64,000 bases of DNA from NCBI GenBank assembly GCA_910574995.1, contig CAJTCS010000011.1, forward strand, positions 39,278 to 103,277. The letters are read 5' to 3'. A program made the translations under genes and the position numbers. A model generated the notes under the pieces. It saw nothing but the letters and a program-made list of their open reading frames with translations, did no database searches and was not told the origin of the DNA. The stretch comes from Oscillospiraceae bacterium (GTDB taxonomy: Bacteria > Bacillota > Clostridia > Oscillospirales > Acutalibacteraceae). Shown piece after piece: positions 56,083-63,872 of the stretch; position 1 is the first letter of the stretch; every line of letters starts with the position of its first letter.

Positions 56083-57546
56083 TTAGGGCTTATGGCCCAT
56101 TTCTTCCAGCAGCTGCGCCACAATGGCCCGCTCGTCAAAGGGGTATTTCTTCCCCTTTATCTCCTGATAGTCCTCATGGCCCTTGCCTGCCAGCACGACA
56201 ATGTCCCCTTCCTGGGCGTTTTCCAGGCACCAGCGGATGGCCTGGCGGCGGTCGGGTATCTCGATATAGGCCCCGCTGGTCTTGGCTATCCCGATCTTGA
56301 TGTCGGCGATGATGTCCAGCACGTCCTCGTCCCGGGAATTATCCGCTGTCAATACGGAAAGGTCTGCCAGCCGGCCGCTGGCCTCCCCCATTTCATAGCG
56401 GCGCACCTTGCTGCGGTTCCCGCCTGCCCCAAACAGGCATATCAGCCGCCTGGGGCTATATTCCCGCAGGGTGGACAGCAGGTTCTCCATGGCTACCGCG
56501 TTGTGGGCATAGTCCAGCAGCAGGGTATAGGGGCCCGGCACCGGCACGGGCTCTACCCGGCCCTTGACGCGCACCCCCCGCAGGCCTTCCTGCATGGCCC
56601 GCACAGGGACGCTCAGTTCTTGGCAACAGGCGATAGCCCCCAGGGCGTTATAGGCGTTGAACTGCCCGGGCAGCCCCACCTCCGCCGTGAACCCCAGCGC
56701 CCCGGACACCTGGAAGGATATCCCCAGGAAGCCGGGCCGGGCCAGGTGCGAGCACCCCTCCCCGCGCAGGTCTGCCTGCCCTGTAAAGCCGAAGGTGCGC
56801 ACCGGGCAGGGGGCCTTGGCCATCACACCCATAACGGCCTTGTCGTCGGCGTTGGCCACGGCCGCCTGGCACATGGGGAACAGCATGGCCTTGCTCTCCA
56901 AGTATTCTTCCATGTCTTTATGCTCGGCCCCGCCGATGTGGTCCTCGGAAAAGTTGGTGAACATCCCCACACGGAAGGGGAGGCCGTATACCCGCAGGTC
57001 CCGCAGGCCAATGGAGGAGGCCTCCATCACGCAGTATTCGCAGCCCGCATCTGCCATTTGCCGCAAATACTTGTGTACCTCATAGCTGGCCGGGGTGGTG
57101 TTGTCCGTCTGTACCAGGCGGCCGCCGATGAGCACCCCTACTGTGCCGATCACCCCGGTCTTATGCCCGGCTGCCTCTAAAATAGCCCGCAGCATATAGG
57201 CGGTGCTGGTCTTGCCCTTGGTGCCGGTTATGCCGATGACCTGGATATCCTTCCCGGCGGGGTGCCCAAAAAAAGCGGCGCTCATCTGGGCCAGCGCCTT
57301 GCGCGTATCGGGCAGCAAGACCAGCTGGGCCCCAGGATGCTCTACGGGCTCTTCCGCCACCACCACCCGGGCGCCGGCCTGGCAGGCGGCCTGGGCGAAC
57401 CGGTGCCCGTCGGAGGACGCGCCCCGCATGCATACGAAAGCGCACCCTGGGCGCGCCTTGCGGGAATCATACACGATATCTGTCACCTCTTGCTCTTCAA
57501 AGCCCCCCTGGACGCCCAACGGGGCCAGCAGCCTGGATAGTTCCAT
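56083..57546 (-). CDS. murE: UDP-N-acetylmuramoyl-tripeptide synthetase
   Basis: The 487-residue Mur ligase has the P-loop GITGTKGKTST (about residue 108), the TTPAS segment, LDYAHNAVAMENLL (about 335) and GAGGNRSKVRRYEMG. The specificity loop reads ADNSRDED. The Arg typical of the meso-diaminopimelate DNPR motif is kept while Pro is Ser, so meso-DAP is the likely third residue. It adds that residue to UDP-MurNAc-dipeptide in the cytoplasm. The ATG at 57546 follows AAGGAAGG, and the GTG at 57552 abuts that site. It is monocistronic here, away from a mur cluster. Confidence 0.93.
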   Translation of the reverse strand: MELSRLLAPLGVQGGFEEQEVTDIVYDSRKARPGCAFVCMRGASSDGHRFAQAACQAGARVVVAEEPVEHPGAQLVLLPDTRKALAQMSAAFFGHPAGKDIQVIGITGTKGKTSTAYMLRAILEAAGHKTGVIGTVGVLIGGRLVQTDNTTPASYEVHKYLRQMADAGCEYCVMEASSIGLRDLRVYGLPFRVGMFTNFSEDHIGGAEHKDMEEYLESKAMLFPMCQAAVANADDKAVMGVMAKAPCPVRTFGFTGQADLRGEGCSHLARPGFLGISFQVSGALGFTAEVGLPGQFNAYNALGAIACCQELSVPVRAMQEGLRGVRVKGRVEPVPVPGPYTLLLDYAHNAVAMENLLSTLREYSPRRLICLFGAGGNRSKVRRYEMGEASGRLADLSVLTADNSRDEDVLDIIADIKIGIAKTSGAYIEIPDRRQAIRWCLENAQEGDIVVLAGKGHEDYQEIKGKKYPFDERAIVAQLLEEMGHKP

Positions 57547-57576
57547 AGCCACCCTTCCTTTCCGGCGCGGCCGCGC

Positions 57577-57712
57577 CTATATATTGCGAAACGCGCTTGA
57601 GAATCGGTATGTACCGATTTTCAAGCAGGACGGTATGGGCATGCCCGCACCGCCAAGTTCAAAAGAGGCTGCACCTCTTTTGAACTGCGTTAACGATAGC
57701 CTATATAACGGT
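57577..57712. repeat. three-hairpin dispersed element, copy 2
   Basis: CTTGAGAATCGG with CCGATTTTCAAG, ACGGT..GGGC with GCCC..ACCG, and GTTCAAAAGAGG with CCTCTTTTGAAC form three hairpins in the same order as at 31642-31757. The ends carry ACGCGCTT and AACTGCGTTAACGATAGCCT. The stems agree while the loops differ. Confidence 0.65.
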
Positions 57713-57743
57713 ATGCCTGCGGCCCCGTGCGTGGGCCGGCGCT

Positions 57744-58574
57744 TCAGCTGCCCTTTCCGGCTGCGTCCAGCCCCATACAGAACTGGGCGATCCGCCGGTT
57801 TACAAAGGCAGGCTGGTCTGTGTTGGCGTTATGCCCGGCCCCCGGCACCCAGACAAGGGGCAGGCCCTCCCGCTGGGCCCAGCGCCGGTCATAGCGCCTG
57901 CAAGAGCCCGCGTTGTCCTTCTCCCCGCACAGCAATAGCGCCGGGCAGGGCAGCGGCCCCCTATACGCGTCCACAGCCTGGGCCAGCAGCCGGTAGCCGT
58001 GGGTTGCCAGGGCGCAATACTCTTTTTTCTGATAGCCTGCCATCATGTGCCGCATCAGCCCTTTGCCATAGGGGCTTTCCGCCGTGCCGGCCGCCCCCTG
58101 CCTTTGCAGCCAGCCCCAAGGGATAGACCGGTACATCCACTTGGTATGCCGCAGAAGCCACAGCTCGGGCCGGGTGTAATAGCGGCGGCCCAGGGGCGGC
58201 GCGTCTATACAGACAAGGCCCGCCGCCCCTTGGGGATAGCCTTCCAGATACGCCTGGGCCACGCACCCGCCCATCGACTGCCCCACCAGCACCGGGCGGT
58301 GGACGCGTTCCTGCTGCAGGATGGCATGGAGCCACCCCACCAGGTCCCCCATGGAAAAGGACAGGGCAAAGGGCCGCGAGCCCCCGTGGGCAGGCGCGTC
58401 CCAGGCCAGGCAGTTGAACGCTTCTCCCAGGCCCTCCAGCTGTTTGTCAAAAAGATGGTGGTCTGCTGTCAGGCCCGGCAGGAACACCAGCCAGGGCAGC
58501 CCTGCCCGGCTGGGGGATATCCAATAGCGTATGCGGCCGCCAGGCGTCCCATACGTTTTTTCTGTAAGTTCCAT
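57744..58574 (-). CDS. alpha/beta-fold hydrolase
   Basis: The 276-residue protein has the oxyanion region VFLPGLTADHHLFDKQL, the nucleophile elbow VLVGQSMGGCVAQ (Ser near residue 99), an acidic residue in LLLCGEKDNAG and the final His in VPGAGHNAN. The substrate is unknown. It opens 12 bp after the YhhN-like gene with AAAGGAGGGGG as ribosome-binding site, and ends the leftward SCIFF-led operon. Confidence 0.88.
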   Translation of the reverse strand: MELTEKTYGTPGGRIRYWISPSRAGLPWLVFLPGLTADHHLFDKQLEGLGEAFNCLAWDAPAHGGSRPFALSFSMGDLVGWLHAILQQERVHRPVLVGQSMGGCVAQAYLEGYPQGAAGLVCIDAPPLGRRYYTRPELWLLRHTKWMYRSIPWGWLQRQGAAGTAESPYGKGLMRHMMAGYQKKEYCALATHGYRLLAQAVDAYRGPLPCPALLLCGEKDNAGSCRRYDRRWAQREGLPLVWVPGAGHNANTDQPAFVNRRIAQFCMGLDAAGKGS

Positions 58575-58586
58575 GTTCCCCCTCCT

Positions 58587-59237
58587 TTATAGCCCTGTCC
58601 ATAAGGCGCTGGCCAGCAAGTACAGTGCCGCCCAGTATAACGCAATCACCGGCTTGTGGAACCGGGGCGGCAGGCCGGAAAGCTCCCCCTTTGCCACCAG
58701 CATGTCTGAGACGTAGAAGCACAGGGCCCCTATGGCCGCGCCCCAGTACCCCGCCCCCAGCCGGAAGGGCAAAGGCAGCGCCAGCGCCAGGGAAGCCCCC
58801 AGCAGCCCGGGGTACAGGCAGAAAGGGAGCGTAAGCTTGCCCAGGGTGGGCAGCTCTTTGCGGAAAAGCAGCGCCGCCGCCCCATAGGCCAGCGCCCACA
58901 GGGCCAGGTTTTGCCAGGTGGGGGGCGCAAGGCCCCACAGCCATAGGATCAAACACACATGGGCACAGCCAAACACCCCCATGCCGGAAACGAAATGGAT
59001 CTCCAGCAGGGCGTCAGCCGCGGTGCACAACACAAAGAACCAGAACACCGGCTGGGGCAAGAGGGGGGCCCCTTGCAGGCGCAGGGCCAGCCCCGCCGCG
59101 CACACTGCCAGGAAACTGCCCGCGCATTTGGCCACCAGGCTTTCCCGCATCAGCTTTTCCCGGCGCAGGATAAAATACAGGGCAAAGATGGCTGCCCATA
59201 AGGGCAATGCCATACAGGAAAACACCCCGAATGTCAT
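58587..59237 (-). CDS. YhhN/TMEM86 family membrane protein
   Basis: The 216-residue protein has about eight membrane helices and the YhhN-like end GALCFYVSDMLVAK...RFHKPVIALYWAALYLLA. Mammalian TMEM86 members are lysoplasmalogenases. Plasmalogens are abundant in many anaerobic Clostridia, so a lipid role is a fair inference but unproven. The start overlaps the decarboxylase stop by four bases (ATGA), which fixes it. It is the fourth gene of the operon. Confidence 0.8.
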   Translation of the reverse strand: MTFGVFSCMALPLWAAIFALYFILRREKLMRESLVAKCAGSFLAVCAAGLALRLQGAPLLPQPVFWFFVLCTAADALLEIHFVSGMGVFGCAHVCLILWLWGLAPPTWQNLALWALAYGAAALLFRKELPTLGKLTLPFCLYPGLLGASLALALPLPFRLGAGYWGAAIGALCFYVSDMLVAKGELSGLPPRFHKPVIALYWAALYLLASALWTGL

Positions 59238-60601
59238 AATGCGGCGCCCCCTTCCCTTTCCAAGACCTGCAATTGGCCTATCCCGTAATACCGGCAGATA
59301 TCCGCGGTGTTTTCCGAGATGCGCTCCCCCGGCACCACCGGGGAGACGGCAGGCGGGCAGGATACGGCCAGGGAAGCCGCTGTGCGGCCCACGGCCTCCC
59401 CAATGGGTACCCTGCGGCTGGCCTGGAACAAGGCCCGGCGCAGGGGCATCACAAAGGCGGGCCTTTGGAAGGGGGGCGGGCCCGTGGGGAGGGGCGGCCG
59501 CCGTTCCAGGGCAGACAAGGCCGCCTCTAGGCGGGAAAGATCCCCCTCTGTGTTCTCCGGCGTGGGCATCAGCACGGTATAGTCCGGGTCGGCATATTCG
59601 CACACGACGCCCTGGCTTTCCAGGTATGCCCCCACCTGGCCCCCGGTATAGCCATATCCCTTGGCGTCCAGGGTCAGCTTCAGGGGCTCGTCGCCTAAAA
59701 AACGCCAGCCCCGCCCGCCCAAGCGGCGGCGCAGGGCCCCCACCCGGCCCGCGGTTTCCGCCAGCCTTTCCGGGTACCCTTCCGCCAAGACGCGGTTGGC
59801 CCGGTCTAAAGAGCGCAGGATCAGGTAAGAGGGGCTGGTAGAGCCAAACAGGGCCATGGCCTCCCGGGCCCGGGCCCGGAACACCGGGGGGGCGCTGGGG
59901 GCGATGTGCAGGTAGGCCCCGCCGGTCAGCACGGGCAAGGTCTTGTGGGCGCTGTCACAGCAGATATCCGCCCCTTGGTCCAGGGCGTGGAGGGAAGGGG
60001 AGAGAAACCGCCGGTAGGCCCCATGGGCCTGGTCTACCAGCAGCGGCACGCCCCGCCGGCGGGCCGCTTGCGCCAGGGCGGGAATGCCGGCTGTATTCCC
60101 CAGGTAATCTGGGCTGGTAACGTACACCCCCGCCGCCTGGGGGGCCCTGCCCAGGGCTTCCTCCAGCTGCCCTGGGGGGATGTCGCACCGGCACAGGCTG
60201 TAGCCGCCGCTTTCCGGGAACAGCCACGCCACGTCCAGGTCCAGCAGGGCGCAGGCGGACAGGAAAGCCTTGTGGGCGTTGCGCCCGGCAAGGATGGTGG
60301 GCCTTTCCCCAGGGCGTTTCTCCCAAAAGGCCAGCGCGCATAGATACAGCATGGCCCGGATGCACTGGGAAGAGCCCTCTGTGGAATACAAGGTAGCCGC
60401 CGCGCCAAACAGGCCGCGGGCGTTCCCTTCGCTTTCCTGTATAATGCCCTGGGGGTCATACAGGGAATCGGCCCCGCCCACCTCGGTAAGGTCCCAGGCC
60501 TCGCACCCAGTAAGGCCCGCCCCCTTGTGGCCGGGCATGTGCATGCGCACCCGGGCAGAACCGGCGTAACGGTCTATAAAGTCGCAGATGGGGGTGGTCA
60601 T
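59234..60601 (-). CDS. Orn/Lys/Arg decarboxylase family PLP enzyme
   Basis: The 455-residue protein has the family opening MHMPGHKGAG (about residue 20), LVDQAHGAYRRF (about 195) with the PLP Asp, and SAHKTLPVLTGGAYL with the Schiff-base Lys (about 225), plus the C-terminal domain with PGERI. It is the short Gram-positive type without the wing domain. The substrate may be arginine, lysine or ornithine. It lies 36 bp after the radical SAM maturase gene and overlaps the YhhN-like gene. Confidence 0.88.
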   Translation of the reverse strand: MTTPICDFIDRYAGSARVRMHMPGHKGAGLTGCEAWDLTEVGGADSLYDPQGIIQESEGNARGLFGAAATLYSTEGSSQCIRAMLYLCALAFWEKRPGERPTILAGRNAHKAFLSACALLDLDVAWLFPESGGYSLCRCDIPPGQLEEALGRAPQAAGVYVTSPDYLGNTAGIPALAQAARRRGVPLLVDQAHGAYRRFLSPSLHALDQGADICCDSAHKTLPVLTGGAYLHIAPSAPPVFRARAREAMALFGSTSPSYLILRSLDRANRVLAEGYPERLAETAGRVGALRRRLGGRGWRFLGDEPLKLTLDAKGYGYTGGQVGAYLESQGVVCEYADPDYTVLMPTPENTEGDLSRLEAALSALERRPPLPTGPPPFQRPAFVMPLRRALFQASRRVPIGEAVGRTAASLAVSCPPAVSPVVPGERISENTADICRYYGIGQLQVLEREGGAAL

Positions 60602-60637
60602 GGCCCCTCCTTTCCCGCTTGGACGCCCCGCCGCTGT

Positions 60638-62011
60638 TTACTCGGCCTCCGCCGCCTGCAGCATAATGGCGCACTCCATGCGCTTCTTGAACAGCTCGCA
60701 CCCGTATCGGTATGTGCCGCTGATGGACCCGGTGGCGTGGTAGGCGTTGGCCGCGCAGCCCCCCGCGCAGTACAGCTTGGCCCAGCAGTCCTGGCAGTCT
60801 GGGCGGGCGTACACGTTGCACTGGCGGAACTCCTCCTGCGTGGCGGCGTTGGTCACCCCTTCGAACACGCTGCCCAGCCGGAACTTTTCTTCCCCCACGA
60901 ACTGGTGGCAGGGGTACAGGTCGCCCCAGGGGGTAACGGCCATGTATTCCGTGCCCGAGCCGCAGCCGGAGATGCGCTTGTAGATGCAGGGGCCGCTTTC
61001 CAGGTCCACCATATAATGGTAAAAGGTAAAGGGCTTCCCGGCCCTTTTGCGTTCCAGCATAAGCCCCGCCAGCTTTTCATACTGCTCCATCACAATGGGC
61101 TTATCCGCTTCTGTCAGGGCGGCGGGGCTGTCCGGGGAACAGACCACCGGTTCCATAGAAAGCTCGGTAAACCCCAGGCCCAGCATGGCCTGTATGTCCT
61201 GCAGGAAGTCCGGGTTGTGGTGGGTGAAGGTGCCCCGCATGTAATAGCCTTTCCCGCCCCGGGCCCGCACCAGCCGCTGGAACAGGGGCACAACCCGGCT
61301 GTAGCTGCCCTGCCCCTGCCAGTCCACCCGGAAACGGTCGTGCACCTCTTGGCGGCCGTCCAGGCTGAGGACCACGTTGGACATTTCCCGGTTGGCAAAC
61401 CCGATGACCTCCTCGTCGATGAGCATGCCGTTGGTCGTCAGGGTAAAACGGAAGTTTTTCCCCGCCTGCTTTTCAATGGAGCGGGCATAGCCCACCAGCT
61501 GTTTGACCACCCCCCAGTTCAACAGGGGCTCGCCGCCGAAGAAGTCCACCTCCAGGTTCCGGCGGCTGCCGGAATGCTCTACCAGGAAGTCCAGGGCGCG
61601 CTTGCCCACTGCAAAAGGCATCAGGGCCCGCTCCCCGTGGAACTCCCCCTGGGAGGCGAAGCAGTACGAGCATTTCAGGTTGCAAGAGTGGGCCACGTGC
61701 AGGCACAGGGCCTTGACCACGCCCCCGCTTTTTTCCTTGAAAGCCCCGGCCGCGGGGGCGAATGTATCCGGCGTGAAAAGCTGGCCCTTTGCCTCCAGCC
61801 CGGCCACGGCGTCCAGGCAGCCTTCCACCTCTTCCCGGGTGACCTCTGGGCGGTGGGCGTATTTTTCCAGGATAAGGGGGACGATCTCTTCCCGGGGCTT
61901 TTCCTTATATAGGGCAATGACGTCATAGGCGGCTTCGTCCACCACGTGGACAGACCCGGAACAGGTGTCCAGCACGATGTTGTAGCCCCCCAGCTTATAT
62001 TGATGTACCAT
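60638..62011 (-). CDS. scfB: thioether cross-link-forming SCIFF peptide maturase (radical SAM)
   Basis: The 457-residue enzyme has an N-terminal RRE-like peptide-binding part (about 1-95), the radical SAM motif HSCNLKCSYCF (CxxxCxxC, about residue 107), FFGGEPLLNW, and a SPASM domain with two auxiliary Fe-S clusters (CGSGTEYMAV, CHQF, CQDCWAKLYCAGGC). SCIFF maturases join Cys sulfurs to Thr carbons in the partner peptide. The ATG at 62011 follows GGGAAAGGAACC. The precursor gene lies 107 bp upstream. Confidence 0.95.
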   Translation of the reverse strand: MVHQYKLGGYNIVLDTCSGSVHVVDEAAYDVIALYKEKPREEIVPLILEKYAHRPEVTREEVEGCLDAVAGLEAKGQLFTPDTFAPAAGAFKEKSGGVVKALCLHVAHSCNLKCSYCFASQGEFHGERALMPFAVGKRALDFLVEHSGSRRNLEVDFFGGEPLLNWGVVKQLVGYARSIEKQAGKNFRFTLTTNGMLIDEEVIGFANREMSNVVLSLDGRQEVHDRFRVDWQGQGSYSRVVPLFQRLVRARGGKGYYMRGTFTHHNPDFLQDIQAMLGLGFTELSMEPVVCSPDSPAALTEADKPIVMEQYEKLAGLMLERKRAGKPFTFYHYMVDLESGPCIYKRISGCGSGTEYMAVTPWGDLYPCHQFVGEEKFRLGSVFEGVTNAATQEEFRQCNVYARPDCQDCWAKLYCAGGCAANAYHATGSISGTYRYGCELFKKRMECAIMLQAAEAE

Positions 62012-62073
62012 AGTATAAACGGTTCCTTTCCCAAAGCGGTGGCGCTTCTGCGCGGCATGGCAGGCTATAATAC

Positions 62074-62101
62074 GAAAAAGTGCCGCCTATTGCGGCGGCA
62101 C
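62074..62101 (-). terminator. terminator/attenuator between precursor and maturase genes
   Basis: GTGCCGCC pairs with GGCGGCAC and is followed on the minus strand by TTTTTC. Partial read-through would give more peptide than enzyme. Confidence 0.8.
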
Positions 62102-62118
62102 AGAAACAAACGACCGGG

Positions 62119-62268
62119 TTATTCTTCGGTTTTGTTTTCGCAGGGCTGGTTTGCGATGCCGCAGCTGGTCTTGCAGGCAGACTGGCAGGAAGTCTGGCAC
62201 TCGCCGCAGCCGCCGTTTTTGGCGCTTTCGCAAAGGTTGCGGGTCTTCAGCGTCTTAATCATCTCCAT
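62119..62268 (-). CDS. scfA: SCIFF ranthipeptide precursor
   Basis: The 49-residue peptide MEMIKTLKTRNLCESAK... ends with the family core CGECQTSCQSACKTSC and QPCEN. SCIFF (six Cys in forty-five) precursors are the most conserved RiPP of Clostridia. This copy has seven Cys, the extra one at residue 13 in the leader region. The Thr residues between Cys are the known acceptor sites. The ATG at 62268 follows ACGGAGG. The maturase lies downstream. Confidence 0.95.
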   Translation of the reverse strand: MEMIKTLKTRNLCESAKNGGCGECQTSCQSACKTSCGIANQPCENKTEE

Positions 62269-62316
62269 GGTGGTCGCCTCCGTTCAAGGGCCCAAAAGGG
62301 CGCTGGTTTTTCCAAA

Positions 62317-62345
62317 AGTATAACACACCCCGCCCCCCTTGTCAA
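62317..62345 (-). promoter_or_regulatory. SCIFF promoter, -35 supplied by a dispersed repeat
   Basis: TTGACA (62340-62345) and TATACT (62317-62322) on the minus strand are 17 bp apart. The -35 lies in the last conserved bases of the 208-bp repeat, as at valS. Confidence 0.75.
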
Positions 62346-62546
62346 GGGCACGGGCCAGGCGGGGTGTGTCCAACCACGCGTTTCATGCCTCCGGCGGTTT
62401 AGGGGGCTTTGAGTCTCGCCTTCCAGCTCGGTCGGCTCGGAACGGTTGCCACTGGCAACCCTCGCCCCCTAAATACACCACCACCTTTGAAAAGGTGGAC
62501 GAAACTTTTGTGCTTCTTCATTTTTAAAAATACTCGCTTTGGACAT
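62339..62546. repeat. 208-bp dispersed repeat, copy 2
   Basis: Second copy of the element at 25104-25311, same orientation and same length. It fills most of the 304-bp gap between the SCIFF gene and the aldo/keto reductase gene. The TGTCCA/TGGACA ends, the GGTTGCC-ACT-GGCAACC hairpin and the CCACC..GGTGG stem are kept. Confidence 0.85.
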
Positions 62547-62572
62547 TCCCGGCCAAGCGGCGGGTAGGGGGG

Positions 62573-63601
62573 TCATACCTGCGTCTTGCCGGAAAGGATA
62601 TTCTTGTAATCCAAGAGGTTCTGCTTCAGCAGGGTGGGGGTGTCCAATTCATAAGGGCACCTGGACTTGCATTGGCCGCATTCCAGGCAGTCTTCCACCT
62701 TCATCATCATGGCCTGGGCTTCCGGGGTCAGCCAGTTTTGAGAGGGGCTGCGGCGGATAAGCTGGCTCATGCGGGCGCACTGGTTGATGGTAATGCCCAC
62801 AGGGCAGGGCATGCAATACCCACAAGACCGGCAGAAATTGCCGATAAGCTCCTTGCGGTCCTTCTCAATGGCCGCCTTGACAGCTGGGTCGTCCATGCTG
62901 GGCGGGTTGTCTATGTAGCCTAAAAACTCGTCCAGCTCGCTTTCCTTCTGCACGCCCCATATGGGCAGCGTGTTGTCGAACTGGGCTTGCCAGGCATAGG
63001 CGGCGGCCGAGTTGGTGATCAGCCCGCCGGAAAGGCCCTTCATGCAGATGAAGCCCACGTTTTTTTCCTTGCACAGGTTCACCAGGGCTATGTCCTTGTC
63101 CGTGGCCAGGTAGCAGAAGGGGAACTGCAGCGTATCGTACAGGCCGCTCTCCACCGCCTCTTGGGCCACGCCCAGCCGGTGGTTGGTCAGGCCAATGAAG
63201 CGGATCTTCCCCTGCTGCTTGGCCTCCAGCATGGCCTCGTACAGGCCGGTGCCGTCATTGGGCTTGGGGCAGAAAGCGGGGTTGTGGAACTGGTAGATAT
63301 CAATATAATCGGTTTTTAACAGGCGCAGGCTTGTCTCCAGGTCCTTCCAGAAGCCTTCTACCGTAGTAGAGGGGGTTTTGGTGGCGATAACAATCTTGTC
63401 CCGTACGTCGGAAAGGGCCAGGCCGATTTTTTCCTCGCTGTCGCTGTACGAGCGGGCCGTGTCAAAAAAGGTGACGCCGGCCTCGAAAGCCTTGCGCAGC
63501 AGCTTCCCGGCATATGCGGCGCTGACCCGCTGGATGGGCAAAGCGCCAAAAGCGTTTTTAGGGGAGACGATGCCGGTGCGCCCCAGGGTAACGGTGGTCA
63601 T
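62573..63601 (-). CDS. aldo/keto reductase with C-terminal 4Fe-4S domain
   Basis: The 342-residue protein has an AKR barrel (LGRTGIVSPKNAFGALP, FFDTARSYSDSEEKIG with catalytic Asp and Tyr, KTDYIDIYQFHNP with the His) and a C-terminal ferredoxin-like domain with CRSCGYCMPCP and CLECGQCKSRCPYEL. This combined type is common in anaerobes and may take electrons from ferredoxin. The substrate is unknown. The ATG at 63601 follows AGAAAGGATG. It is monocistronic. Confidence 0.92.
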   Translation of the reverse strand: MTTVTLGRTGIVSPKNAFGALPIQRVSAAYAGKLLRKAFEAGVTFFDTARSYSDSEEKIGLALSDVRDKIVIATKTPSTTVEGFWKDLETSLRLLKTDYIDIYQFHNPAFCPKPNDGTGLYEAMLEAKQQGKIRFIGLTNHRLGVAQEAVESGLYDTLQFPFCYLATDKDIALVNLCKEKNVGFICMKGLSGGLITNSAAAYAWQAQFDNTLPIWGVQKESELDEFLGYIDNPPSMDDPAVKAAIEKDRKELIGNFCRSCGYCMPCPVGITINQCARMSQLIRRSPSQNWLTPEAQAMMMKVEDCLECGQCKSRCPYELDTPTLLKQNLLDYKNILSGKTQV

Positions 63602-63657
63602 AACGGACACATCCTTTCTGTAAAACATATCCATAGGCTTGCTTAGCTTATATAGGT

Positions 63658-63688
63658 ATACTATCCCATAAAGCGGGATTTAAGTCAA
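63658..63688 (-). promoter_or_regulatory. aldo/keto reductase promoter with 19-bp spacer and palindrome
   Basis: TTGACT (63683-63688) and TAGTAT (63658-63663) on the minus strand are 19 bp apart. TCCCGCTTTATGGGA lies in the spacer next to the -10, like the promoter at 37519-37549. Confidence 0.5.
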
Positions 63689-63749
63689 GCCGGGACAGAC
63701 GCTTTTTTGCACATTCTCACAATTTTTTTAAAAAATCCCATCCAGGGGC

Positions 63750-63778
63750 TTGACTGACGCCGCAAAACCTGTTATACT
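63750..63778 (+). promoter_or_regulatory. promoter of tRNA-Val
   Basis: TTGACT (63750-63755) and TATACT (63773-63778) are 17 bp apart, 12 bp before the tRNA. Confidence 0.75.
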
Positions 63779-63790
63779 ATAATACGCGAT

Positions 63791-63867
63791 GGGGGTATAG
63801 CTCAGCTGGTTAGAGCGCCTGCTTCACACGTAGGAGGTCACTGGTTCGAGTCCAGTTATCCCCACCA
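63791..63867 (+). tRNA. tRNA-Val (anticodon CAC)
   Basis: The 77-nt cloverleaf has acceptor GGGGGTA/TATCCCC, anticodon stem CCTGC/GTAGG with loop TTCACAC, T-arm CTGG-TTCGAGT-CCAG and an encoded CCA. Confidence 0.97.
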
Positions 63868-63872
63868 AAAGA

